From: Clostridiales bacterium UBA6363
Lineage (GTDB): Bacteria; Bacillota; Clostridia; UBA1381
NCBI GenBank assembly: GCA_002438865.1
Contig: DJRJ01000077.1
Span: forward strand, 1,496 to 23,693
Length of the DNA: 22,198 bases
Reading direction: 5' to 3'
Of the stretch, positions 14,639 to 22,198 are shown in pieces. The position numbers and the translations under genes are program-made. The notes beneath the pieces are model-generated. The model saw nothing but the letters and a program-made list of their open reading frames with translations. It was not told where the DNA came from and searched no databases. Position 1 is the stretch's first letter. Every line of letters begins with the position of its first letter.

Positions 14639-16736
14639 ATTCTAATATTGTTCCTTCGGGAATTTTTATCTGCACATTTTTGACGCCTTTCGGGCATTTG
14701 AGCGTAAAGCGTTTATTGCTGTAGGTTATTTCAAACACGCCCAATGGTGACGGAACGGTGCAGTTGAACCATTCAAGGTCTCCAGGGTGCGGATTAAAAA
14801 TGACCTCCTCAAACCCGGGCTTTACGGGGCGTATTCCGCCGACATATGCTCTCATAAGATACGCCGTTCCCGCCGACCAGCCGTGGGAGGTTAAAAGCCA
14901 GCGCTTTTTCGGATCGTTCCAGTTATATTCCCAAAACGTTTTTGCGCCCTTATCAAGCATACTGCCCCATGTGCGGCGTATCAGTTCGAGCGCATCGCTG
15001 TCACTGCCGAATTTAAAGCGTGCCTCCGCCTCGTATGTATTCATAAGCGGCGAAATATTCTCACTGCCTTTGAAATTGCTGAATTCCGTGTCGGGATAAT
15101 CCGAAACCTTATCCGCCATTGCCGAGCCGTACTTTGACCATATATTATTCTTCAAATATTCAAGAGCTGATTTTTTCTGTTCCTTGTCTGCCGCATCATA
15201 AAGTACGGCAAGCGCATTTCCGTCCTGCGGTATGTAATCTCTGCCTTTATCGTAAAACGCACCGGCGTCTTTGTTCCACAAATTCTTTGATATTGCTCGG
15301 CGTGTTTTTTTCGTGAGAGTTTCGTAATGCTTTTTTTCGTCCTCTTTGCCGAGCCACTCCGCAAGCTCCGCCGCTGCATTAAATCCCTCGCACATAGCGG
15401 CGTTAAGGAAAGCCTTGTAGCCTATGCGGCTGCTTGAACAGGTATATTCCGTTATGTGAAATCCGTTATCGAAGTATAACAAAGGCTGATAAAGCAAGCC
15501 GTCCTTGTTCAGCTTATCCTCGTACCAACCGGCATTCATAACCACGCTGTCCCATAGCTTGTCCGCCGTTTCGGTGTCGCCTGTCCACAGCACATAATCA
15601 CGTACCATAATCAAATACCACGCAGGATAATCCCACAACCCGCGCTCCTCCGTGCGTGAATATACACGTCCCGGGGTAAGCACTGTGCTGTTGCCGTGCT
15701 TTATGGTGAAAAATGCTTTTGCAAGCTCCGTTTCGCCGTATAAATACGCCGCAGTCAGCGAACAGATGCGCACATCTCCCGTAAATCCGAGCATTTCTCC
15801 CCTCGGACAGCTTTCAAATTCGCGGTGCATATTGATATGCAGAGTGTATTCCGCAGTCTTGTCTATTTCATTTAAGAGCGGATCCGAGCACTCAAATTTT
15901 CCCGTAACTTCAAGCGGCATACTGCATTCACGGAGCATTACCTCTTTCGGAACAAGCTCCTCCTCAACCACGCGCACAAATCTGAACGCACGCCGGCGGT
16001 ATATCCGCACAATTCCGCTTTCGGGTATAGTGGTGCGTATGGTGTAAATCTGATATGCTTTCTTTTCGCTTTCCAGTTCCTCCGCTGTTTCTCTGCCGTC
16101 AAAGTACAGCGTCATATTTTTTCCGAAGCCGTTTGTAAAATGAAATTCAAGATACCCCACAACCGTTTTCCCGAAATCGTATATTCCGAGCGGCAGCACT
16201 TTTTCGGGGCGCAGTATGACAGGCTCAAACGGTTTCCATACGGGCGCCGCAAGCCAGCAGTTTTCATAGTCCGCATCGCTCACACGCAAAACAGCTTCTG
16301 CATTTGTCCAGTCCGACTCATCAAAATCAACGCTGTTCCAATCCTCATCATCGGTTATACCGCAAAGCACGTCATCGTCCGATAAGATTTTTTTCCTGCC
16401 CATATCAAGCGAAAACGCAAGCATTGTGTTGTGCGTGTGCGTAAGCTCATATGATCTTTTTTCCGTTCCCTGCATATATGCACCGCCAAGCTTGAACGCT
16501 ATTACATTTTCACCCTCTTTAAGAAAGCGCAAAACATCAAATGCCGCCACACGTCCGGGGTGTCTGCCCTGACACCCCTCCACAAAACTTCCGTTTATAA
16601 AAAGTGCGCAATGCCCGTCGGGAAGCATTCTCGCAACCGCTTTTTTCGGCAGTTTATCTATGTAAAATTTCTTGCGGAACAGGCTGTAACCCTCCCTGTC
16701 CGCCTTGTCTGCTTTTAAGAAAAATATATTTGACAT
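14637..16736 (-). CDS. GH78-like alpha-L-rhamnosidase-type glycoside hydrolase, cytoplasmic
   Basis: The protein has 699 aa and no signal peptide. AGGAGGGGGAGAGA precedes the ATG. Residues about 25-170 are beta-sandwich modules like the N-terminal rhamnosidase domains (HCALFINGSFVEG, DWNSVDFDESDW); 180-280 form a second jelly roll; about 285-640 is the (alpha/alpha)6 barrel; the rest is the C-terminal beta domain (FEEVIFNPHPG). The catalytic motif reads ESCPRGEMLGFTGD: E314 and D321 match the general acid and conserved Asp of GH78, and E603 in TFWEYNW fits the base, but S309 stands where most members have Asp just before CP. The family releases terminal L-rhamnose from pectic or glycosidic substrates by inversion. 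Lack of a signal peptide suggests it acts on imported oligosaccharides. Specificity is unsure because of the substitution; a related barrel specificity is possible. Confidence 0.78.
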   Translation of the reverse strand: MSNIFFLKADKADREGYSLFRKKFYIDKLPKKAVARMLPDGHCALFINGSFVEGCQGRHPGRVAAFDVLRFLKEGENVIAFKLGGAYMQGTEKRSYELTHTHNTMLAFSLDMGRKKILSDDDVLCGITDDEDWNSVDFDESDWTNAEAVLRVSDADYENCWLAAPVWKPFEPVILRPEKVLPLGIYDFGKTVVGYLEFHFTNGFGKNMTLYFDGRETAEELESEKKAYQIYTIRTTIPESGIVRIYRRRAFRFVRVVEEELVPKEVMLRECSMPLEVTGKFECSDPLLNEIDKTAEYTLHINMHREFESCPRGEMLGFTGDVRICSLTAAYLYGETELAKAFFTIKHGNSTVLTPGRVYSRTEERGLWDYPAWYLIMVRDYVLWTGDTETADKLWDSVVMNAGWYEDKLNKDGLLYQPLLYFDNGFHITEYTCSSSRIGYKAFLNAAMCEGFNAAAELAEWLGKEDEKKHYETLTKKTRRAISKNLWNKDAGAFYDKGRDYIPQDGNALAVLYDAADKEQKKSALEYLKNNIWSKYGSAMADKVSDYPDTEFSNFKGSENISPLMNTYEAEARFKFGSDSDALELIRRTWGSMLDKGAKTFWEYNWNDPKKRWLLTSHGWSAGTAYLMRAYVGGIRPVKPGFEEVIFNPHPGDLEWFNCTVPSPLGVFEITYSNKRFTLKCPKGVKNVQIKIPEGTILE

Positions 16737-16763
16737 TCTCTCCCCCTCCTAAACTATGCTTAT

Positions 16764-16792
16764 ATAATACTCACTCAAGATTGAAATGTCAA
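16764..16792 (-). promoter_or_regulatory. Promoter of the GH78-like gene
   Basis: TTGACA (16792-16787) on the minus strand, a 17-bp spacer and TATTAT (16769-16764), matching 11 of 12 consensus positions. Transcription would start near 16757, about 20 nt before the ATG. Confidence 0.78.
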
Positions 16793-16814
16793 TACTTTTT
16801 TTGCCGTCAGGCGA

Positions 16815-16850
16815 AAACAACGGCAAAATGAACTCATTTTGCCGTTGTTT
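16815..16850 (-). terminator. Hairpin terminator of the GLUG / SLH-glycosidase operon
   Basis: A perfect 15-bp stem (AAACAACGGCAAAAT and its complement) with a 6-nt loop lies directly after the glycosidase stop. The minus-strand tail after the stem is only TTGTTTTCG, so the U-tract is short. Confidence 0.75.
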
Positions 16851-16854
16851 GTTT

Positions 16855-19674
16855 TTAGCTGTTCCATGCCAGCCGGTACATTATTTCCGCCGTTTCACGG
16901 CGTGTAAGTAAATCGTTGGCGGCTATTTTGCCGTCCTTTGCGTCCATATATCCCAAGCCGAGGATTTTGCGGTAATACTCCGCATTTTCGCCTGCCGAAT
17001 AAGCGTCGCTGTATTGCGAAAGCGAAAAGCTACCGCTTACCCTGCGTGTACCGAAATACGGGTATTCGCCGTCACCCAAAAGCTTTGCAAGCCATACCAT
17101 AGCTTCGCCCCGTGTAACGTTGTTATCGGGATAAATGTATGTTTTCCCGTTTATTATATCGTAGGATACAGCATGTAGATACCGTGCCTTGTCCATTGTT
17201 TCGTATGCCGGGTCGGTGTTTGCCAGATCGGCAAATACCGATGCGTCGGGATCGTACCAGACTCTGCCGTTTATGCGTGTTGCACGCACAGCGGCGTCCA
17301 CAAAATCCTTTTTCGACACGTACATATCGGGAGCAAATCGTGTACCGCTTGCGGCTTTCATATATCCCGACAGCGCAACACGTTCTATCTCCTTTTTCTG
17401 CGGATCTGATGCACTTACATCGGAAAATACGTTGTGTGCTTTTGTGTTTCCGAGCGATATGTGTGCGTTTTCCGTGCCGGCTTTGGTGCGTGTGATTTGG
17501 TAATACATTGTCTTGTAATCGGATTTAAGCTCAAACGAATATCCGCCGTCCGTTTTGGTGAGAGCTATGTAATCGCTCTTTTCATGACCGCTTAAATCGA
17601 TTGCTTTTACACGTATTCTGGAATCTGTTTTTATCGTGACCGTTCCCGTTATCGGCTCTGCGAGTACGGGAGCAGTTCCTCCGCTTATAAGCGTTTTTTC
17701 GTCATCGGACATAACCTGACCGGTGTTTCTTGTATCGCCGACTACGGTAAGAAGCATTTTTTTGCTCTCGTTTAACGGAGCGTCATCAATACTGTTCAGA
17801 TATGCAGTCGCATAATAATTGTCAAGGCTGAATTTCACATCATCGAGCTCGACTGTCTTTCCCGCTGTAAATCCGCTTATCGCCTGCGCCTTTTTGGTGT
17901 TCATTCTGAACATCTTGTTTTTGAAATCCATAGACAATTCGCCCGTTGCGGACACAAAATTCTTGTCGCCGTTGTAAGCGTCCGCCGCAAGCTGAAGCAC
18001 GGTGTTGTCGTATGCGCTCTCGTCGTATTGCTCCTCAAACACCATACCCGTCTTGCCGATAAAGCCTAAGTATCTGCCGTACAATTCCTTGCCGTTTATA
18101 AACTGATCGTAATTGCTGTATTTTTCATCGCCCCGGTAACGCTTGTATAAATACCGCTGATCCGTTTCCGTGACGTCTCCGCGCTGAAAAATCCTTCCGA
18201 TTGCCGGGAATGCCGCCATATATTCGGGCGTTGTTGCCGCACCGAAAACCTCTTTACGGATAGTTTCCGTGCTTGCCTTTGTATCGTCCGCTCCCATAGG
18301 ACGCCAGCAGTATATAAACGGGTTCATTCCGTTCAGCGCCGAGTATGCGCCCATCATAAGGAGCGTTTCGCTCCTGTAGCGGTTGGGGGGATTGTCGTTC
18401 CATTCGGATATTACATACGGGTGACCGAACACCATACGTATTGACGAATCCGTCACAAGATTGCTCCGCACCTCACCGTTAATCAGCTCCAGAACGGAGC
18501 CGACAGACTCGGTACGGGTCATTCCGTCCGTGTACTGATGCCCTGCCCAGTTTCCCGTATAGATATGCGTATCGGTGTAATCGGAGTCACGGTTTACATG
18601 AAAGCTTATTGTTTCAATGCCGTTTCCTGCCCATGAGGTGGAGGAGGTTATCATACATTTTGCGCCGATTTCACGCATATGCTCGCGCTCTTTTCTGTAT
18701 GAGTCAGCCATAATCTCGCTTTTAAATTTATATTCGTCAATAACTCTGCCGTTGCGCCGCACCATATCGGTGTTGTATAAAATAACCGTGCCGTCCTCAA
18801 GGCTTTCGCCGTCTTTAAGTCCGTTTATTTCCTTTGATTCGTCACCGTCGTTTCTCCATGCCTCCTCAAGATTTTCCGTAGTACCGTACTTTTGGCGAAG
18901 CCATTCGTTGTATTTTGCCGTAATCTCTTTGCTGTACTTTTTTGAGCCGAGATTTGTCAGAGCGCCGAAAGAATCTTCGTTTCGTATGCACATCATTGCG
19001 ATTGCGGGATCGTCCTTAAGGCGCAGTCCGGTATATTTGTTTTCGTAATTTAATAGGAGGTCCATATAGTCAAATACCTCCTGCTGTAAATCCACGTTGA
19101 AGTTGCTGTACACCTTAAGCTCACTGTTCAGGTTTTCTATATCGTACACATCGCTCATATCCGAATTTACGCTTATGCCTGCCATAATGTTTAGCATTAC
19201 ATATATTCCCCGCGATTTCAGCTCGTTTATGAAAAAGCACAGCTTGTCCATTCTGTCGGTGCGAAGCGTTCTTCCCCCGATTCCCTTTGCGCCCAAAGCA
19301 AGTCCGTCCAAACGCACTGCGTTAAAACCGCTCTGCGCAATGCGCTTTGCCGACTCAATCGCCATTTCACGTTCGGGATAACAGCCTATTCCGCCGCTCA
19401 CAACCGCACCCCAGAAATGTGCCTCCGTGCCGTCCTCAAATATAAACGTGTCGCCGTCATATCCGCTTAAAAAGCCGTGCTTGCCGGCAGGGGCGTCGAG
19501 TGCATCGGAGGAGTCAAGTATTGTACCCTCTATGTCGTCCGCTTTCGGATATTCGTATACAAACCAATCCGATGTATCGGGATTTACCTCCTCGGAAGCC
19601 GAAAAAACCGCAGTCGGGACGCAGGATATAATTATTGCCGCAGCCGATATAAGAGATATAATTTTGTTTTTCAT
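16855..19674 (-). CDS. Secreted clan-A (GH5-like) glycoside hydrolase with C-terminal SLH repeats
   Basis: The protein has 939 aa. Residues 1-25 are a signal peptide (cleavage near VFSA). Residues about 62-470 form a TIM-barrel region typical of GH5/cellulase-like enzymes: GFLSGYDGDTFIFEDGTEAHFWG, then SAKRIAQSGFNAVRLDGL, the acid/base E233 in MCIRNEDSFG, and the nucleophile E424 in YVISEWNDN. These give a retaining mechanism by analogy with the clan. Residues about 500-720 are beta-rich accessory modules. Three SLH-like units follow (about 740-790, 805-860, 880-939: FSDVSASDPQKKEI, FADLANTDPAYETM, YYRKILGLGYMDAKDG), the second and third diverged from consensus. The enzyme is therefore held in the wall and acts on outside polysaccharide; the substrate is not readable. 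It starts 20 bp after a GLUG-repeat gene, so the two form an operon, with AAAGGGG about 12 nt before its ATG. Confidence 0.85.
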   Translation of the reverse strand: MKNKIISLISAAAIIISCVPTAVFSASEEVNPDTSDWFVYEYPKADDIEGTILDSSDALDAPAGKHGFLSGYDGDTFIFEDGTEAHFWGAVVSGGIGCYPEREMAIESAKRIAQSGFNAVRLDGLALGAKGIGGRTLRTDRMDKLCFFINELKSRGIYVMLNIMAGISVNSDMSDVYDIENLNSELKVYSNFNVDLQQEVFDYMDLLLNYENKYTGLRLKDDPAIAMMCIRNEDSFGALTNLGSKKYSKEITAKYNEWLRQKYGTTENLEEAWRNDGDESKEINGLKDGESLEDGTVILYNTDMVRRNGRVIDEYKFKSEIMADSYRKEREHMREIGAKCMITSSTSWAGNGIETISFHVNRDSDYTDTHIYTGNWAGHQYTDGMTRTESVGSVLELINGEVRSNLVTDSSIRMVFGHPYVISEWNDNPPNRYRSETLLMMGAYSALNGMNPFIYCWRPMGADDTKASTETIRKEVFGAATTPEYMAAFPAIGRIFQRGDVTETDQRYLYKRYRGDEKYSNYDQFINGKELYGRYLGFIGKTGMVFEEQYDESAYDNTVLQLAADAYNGDKNFVSATGELSMDFKNKMFRMNTKKAQAISGFTAGKTVELDDVKFSLDNYYATAYLNSIDDAPLNESKKMLLTVVGDTRNTGQVMSDDEKTLISGGTAPVLAEPITGTVTIKTDSRIRVKAIDLSGHEKSDYIALTKTDGGYSFELKSDYKTMYYQITRTKAGTENAHISLGNTKAHNVFSDVSASDPQKKEIERVALSGYMKAASGTRFAPDMYVSKKDFVDAAVRATRINGRVWYDPDASVFADLANTDPAYETMDKARYLHAVSYDIINGKTYIYPDNNVTRGEAMVWLAKLLGDGEYPYFGTRRVSGSFSLSQYSDAYSAGENAEYYRKILGLGYMDAKDGKIAANDLLTRRETAEIMYRLAWNS

Positions 19675-19694
19675 TATTTATACACGCCCCTTTC

Positions 19695-22198
19695 TCAAAA
19701 TGCGATTTTTTCCGTGTACGGGATAAGCGAGCTGTTCCATACGAAAATTCTCACTGCCGCCGCACCCGATACATTGACATCTGTAAATATGATTTCGTTT
19801 TCACCGTTTGCAAGCGCCGTGCTTTGGCATTTTGCGTATTTAAGCGCACCGCTTTCATCATAAAATGCCAGATACATAACTGCATTTTCCGCTATGCTTG
19901 AAACAAATTTCACTTTTACCGAAGTTGCGGAATTAATGTTCTCTTTTGTAAGCTTTTCCCCATTCTGATTTTCGGGAAGTTCCGTAAAGCAGAGCGGATA
20001 TTTTGATACCGCAGCCTGTGAATAATTGAAGATTTGCGTGTCAGCTCCGCCGTCTTTTGCATAATATTGAACATTATCAATATTTGAACAGAAGAACGGC
20101 TCTGTGTACTTTGTACCGCTGCCTATCGGATTTGAGCCGTCGGTTGTAAAGTAGATTTCAGCCGATGCTGAATTGCTTTCAAATCCGCATTTCATAAACC
20201 CGTTGTTCATAATCCGCAAAGGCGTTATATGCAGGGGAATGGGTTTTCCGCTTTCCTTGCCGGCGGTCCATATGTATCCGCCGTCATGCCTTAGCGAACT
20301 GAGCAGTCCGCCCGCGGTAAAGCTTTCCGCAGAGGTCGGAATACCTATTCCGTTGTCGGGGTTTTCCTCGTTAAAGTATGCTTCACTGCATTCACCGCCG
20401 TAAAGCTTTCCGCTTATTCCGCCTATGTTCTCGTCCGCCGTTATTGCGGTGTCGGAATAGCTTCTTGTTATATTTCCGTCAGCCGTGCCGGCAAGTCCGC
20501 CCGTGTATGCCGAGGGCGATACCGACAAATGATTTATCGTACCGCTGTGACAGCTGTCAAGAATATCACCGACAAGCACACCGCACAATCCGCCGACCTC
20601 CGACGAATATATGCCCGACGCACCGTTTGCGGAAATATTCATAGCCGAGTCGCATTCGCTGATATTACCCTCAAACCGTCCGGCAAGACCGCCCGCGGAA
20701 ACACGCTCGGCGTCGCCCGACTGCACTATCGTGCCAAAGCTTCGGCAGCCGATAAGCGTTCCCGACGCATATCCGACAATTCCGCCGACATATATGCCGT
20801 TACCGCTCACGCTTATATTACCGCTGTAGGAGCAATTTTCTGCGGTTATACCGTCGCCTTTTTCAATCACAGCGCCCGTATAAAGTATCATCTCGTTACC
20901 GATAGCATCAATATCCGCTGTTACGTTCAAATTTTTTATTACACAGCCGCTGCCGCAGCCGATAAGTCCGCCGTTGATGGCTATCGTGTGATAATTTCCG
21001 TTTATTGTTCCAGTAAACGGGTCACATTCGTTTCCTATTGCGCTCCATAAACCGTCATAGGTTATGTCACTCTCGATTTTGTATGACGCCGATTTATCAA
21101 AGCGCATATTATACAAATCCTGTGCCGTCTTTATTATGTACGGCGACTGCTCCGTACCCGAGCCGCCCGAAAAATCATATCGGTTTATGTTATCGGTAAG
21201 CGACGGGAGGGCATAACTGCCCTTTGTCCAGCATATGCCTATCGGCCAGTCCGTGTACAAATCATCCTTAGTAAGCTGAACCGGAGTCTTTTTCGTACCG
21301 GGGATTGTTTCCGCAACAGAGGAGCAAGCATAATACACATTTCTGAGCGTTCCCGTATTTGTAACGGCAATTCCCTTTGTGTTTGCATATCCCGTTCTGA
21401 AATTAGCATAGCAGTTTTCTATATGACCGCTGTTTTCCGCAGTCATGGCGGCGCAGTTGTATGCGGCAATAGCATTGCCCGATGGAGCATAACTGCAGTT
21501 CTCTATGTTACCGCTGTTTTTGCCCGTAAATCCGCCGGCATAAAACAACTCGCTTGCCGTACCGCTTAATATTACCTTTGCCTTTGACGCCGTACAGCTT
21601 ATGTAACCCTCGTCATTAACGCCTGCAATACCGCCGTAATAAAACGGCGTTGTCTTTTCGGTGTGAGGATTTTCCGAAAGCGAAACCGTGCCGTATGATC
21701 TGCATTGCTCGATTGCGCCGTTGCTGTTGTAACCGCAGATACCGCCTGCATAGTCAGGTGAGTACCAAGTCGCCGTATCTCCCGAAACAACGCTCATATC
21801 GGCTATCTGTGCCGACTCCGCAAAGGTGCAGTACGATATTTTGCCGTAATTGTAACCGCACACACCGCCTACAGAGAATATCATTTTATAATTTCCGTTG
21901 TGACCGCCGCCTGCTTTACCCGAAAATGTGCAGTTTGTAATCTCGTTTTTATTGTATCCGCAGATACCGCCGATATAGATGTAATCCTCACGCTTCGCCT
22001 CGGGCGCATAATGGTTTCCCCATACAGTGCACTGCGATGAGGAATTATTCACCGCACCCGTGTTACTGCCGCATATTCCTCCCGAATATCCGTATGCAAA
22101 CGTGTATAATCCGAACAGCGTTGTTGCTCTGACCGAGCCTGCCGATGTGCCCTGCGAGATTGTACCTCTGTTGTCGCCCGCGATACCTCCTGCCGCTG
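19695..22198 (-). CDS. GLUG-repeat extracellular protein, 5' end outside window
   Basis: The frame is open to the right edge; 834 codons with stop are visible and the N-terminus, signal peptide and promoter are missing. A GTG at 22052 is internal, because the same frame upstream continues the repeat pattern (AGGIAGDNRGTISQG, SGGICGSNTGAVNN). About 12 GLUG-type repeats of the form GGICGYN.G.I..C...G appear in two blocks (visible residues about 3-220 and 390-570), separated by GSGTEQSPYIIKTAQDLYNM, a segment usual in such proteins. These fold as a beta-helix. Near 640-690 EIYFTTDGSNP...YTEPFF is a chitobiase/CHB_HEX_C_1-like domain. The C-terminal 60 residues (MYLAFYDESGALKYAKCQS...VRIFVWNSSLIPY) match a beta module common at the ends of clostridial secreted proteins. 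The function may be adhesion or carbohydrate binding. It is the first visible gene of the operon with the SLH glycosidase. Confidence 0.88.
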   Translation of the reverse strand, partial: AAGGIAGDNRGTISQGTSAGSVRATTLFGLYTFAYGYSGGICGSNTGAVNNSSSQCTVWGNHYAPEAKREDYIYIGGICGYNKNEITNCTFSGKAGGGHNGNYKMIFSVGGVCGYNYGKISYCTFAESAQIADMSVVSGDTATWYSPDYAGGICGYNSNGAIEQCRSYGTVSLSENPHTEKTTPFYYGGIAGVNDEGYISCTASKAKVILSGTASELFYAGGFTGKNSGNIENCSYAPSGNAIAAYNCAAMTAENSGHIENCYANFRTGYANTKGIAVTNTGTLRNVYYACSSVAETIPGTKKTPVQLTKDDLYTDWPIGICWTKGSYALPSLTDNINRYDFSGGSGTEQSPYIIKTAQDLYNMRFDKSASYKIESDITYDGLWSAIGNECDPFTGTINGNYHTIAINGGLIGCGSGCVIKNLNVTADIDAIGNEMILYTGAVIEKGDGITAENCSYSGNISVSGNGIYVGGIVGYASGTLIGCRSFGTIVQSGDAERVSAGGLAGRFEGNISECDSAMNISANGASGIYSSEVGGLCGVLVGDILDSCHSGTINHLSVSPSAYTGGLAGTADGNITRSYSDTAITADENIGGISGKLYGGECSEAYFNEENPDNGIGIPTSAESFTAGGLLSSLRHDGGYIWTAGKESGKPIPLHITPLRIMNNGFMKCGFESNSASAEIYFTTDGSNPIGSGTKYTEPFFCSNIDNVQYYAKDGGADTQIFNYSQAAVSKYPLCFTELPENQNGEKLTKENINSATSVKVKFVSSIAENAVMYLAFYDESGALKYAKCQSTALANGENEIIFTDVNVSGAAAVRIFVWNSSLIPYTEKIAF

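Noticed and set aside
22050..22052. GTG as the true start of the GLUG-repeat protein.
   Set aside because: The frame stays open to the window edge and the upstream codons continue the GLUG repeat pattern, so the gene is cut by the window.

Overview
The window looks like chromosomal DNA of a low-to-moderate GC anaerobic member of the Bacillota (Clostridia). The evidence is: SLH-anchored surface proteins, giant YDG/MBG and GLUG repeat proteins, an anaerobe-type hybrid cluster protein with a Crp/Fnr-family regulator, a pyrophosphate-type phosphofructokinase, sigma-A-like promoters and strong AGGAGG-type ribosome sites. The mix of a GH78-like rhamnosidase and an SLH-bearing clan-A glycosidase suggests a plant-polysaccharide (perhaps pectin) user of the gut, but the genus is inference only.

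Layout, left to right. (1) 1-5413, minus: the first 1804 or more codons of a giant secreted Ig-like/YDG/MBG surface protein, preceded by a 28-codon leader ORF whose stop overlaps its start, a good promoter and an inverted repeat abutting the -35. (2) 5775-8675, minus: an AT-rich two-gene unit encoding a secreted SLH plus beta-propeller-like protein and a membrane-anchored MORN-repeat protein, closed by a strong terminator. (3) 8696-8846: two perfect 19-bp inverted repeats enclosing 113 bp that carry a near-consensus promoter, followed 4 bp later by a Hin-type serine recombinase gene (8851-9447, minus). (4) 9567-12153, plus: a membrane-anchored Amidase_3 cell-wall amidase and a PPi-type phosphofructokinase, each with its own promoter. 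(5) 12246-14601: hcp and a divergent Crp/Fnr regulator sharing a dyad centred at -41.5 of the predicted hcp promoter. (6) 14637-16736, minus: a cytoplasmic GH78-like enzyme with its own promoter. (7) 16855-22198, minus: a GLUG-repeat surface protein (5' end outside the window) followed after 20 bp by a secreted clan-A glycosidase with C-terminal SLH repeats.

The most exciting element is region 3. The promoter (TTGACA, 17 bp, TACAAT) lies inside an apparent invertible cassette next to its likely invertase. As sequenced it points away from the SLH/propeller-MORN operon and into the recombinase gene in antisense; inverted, it would sit about 60 nt upstream of the operon. I read this as a phase-variable ON/OFF switch for a surface operon, captured in OFF. 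The inner half-sites resemble the Hin-family hix half-site. The recombinase and amidase promoters overlap head to head, so the switch enzyme, its antisense transcript and the cell-wall amidase may be linked in expression.

No tRNA, rRNA, CRISPR array or IS element was seen.
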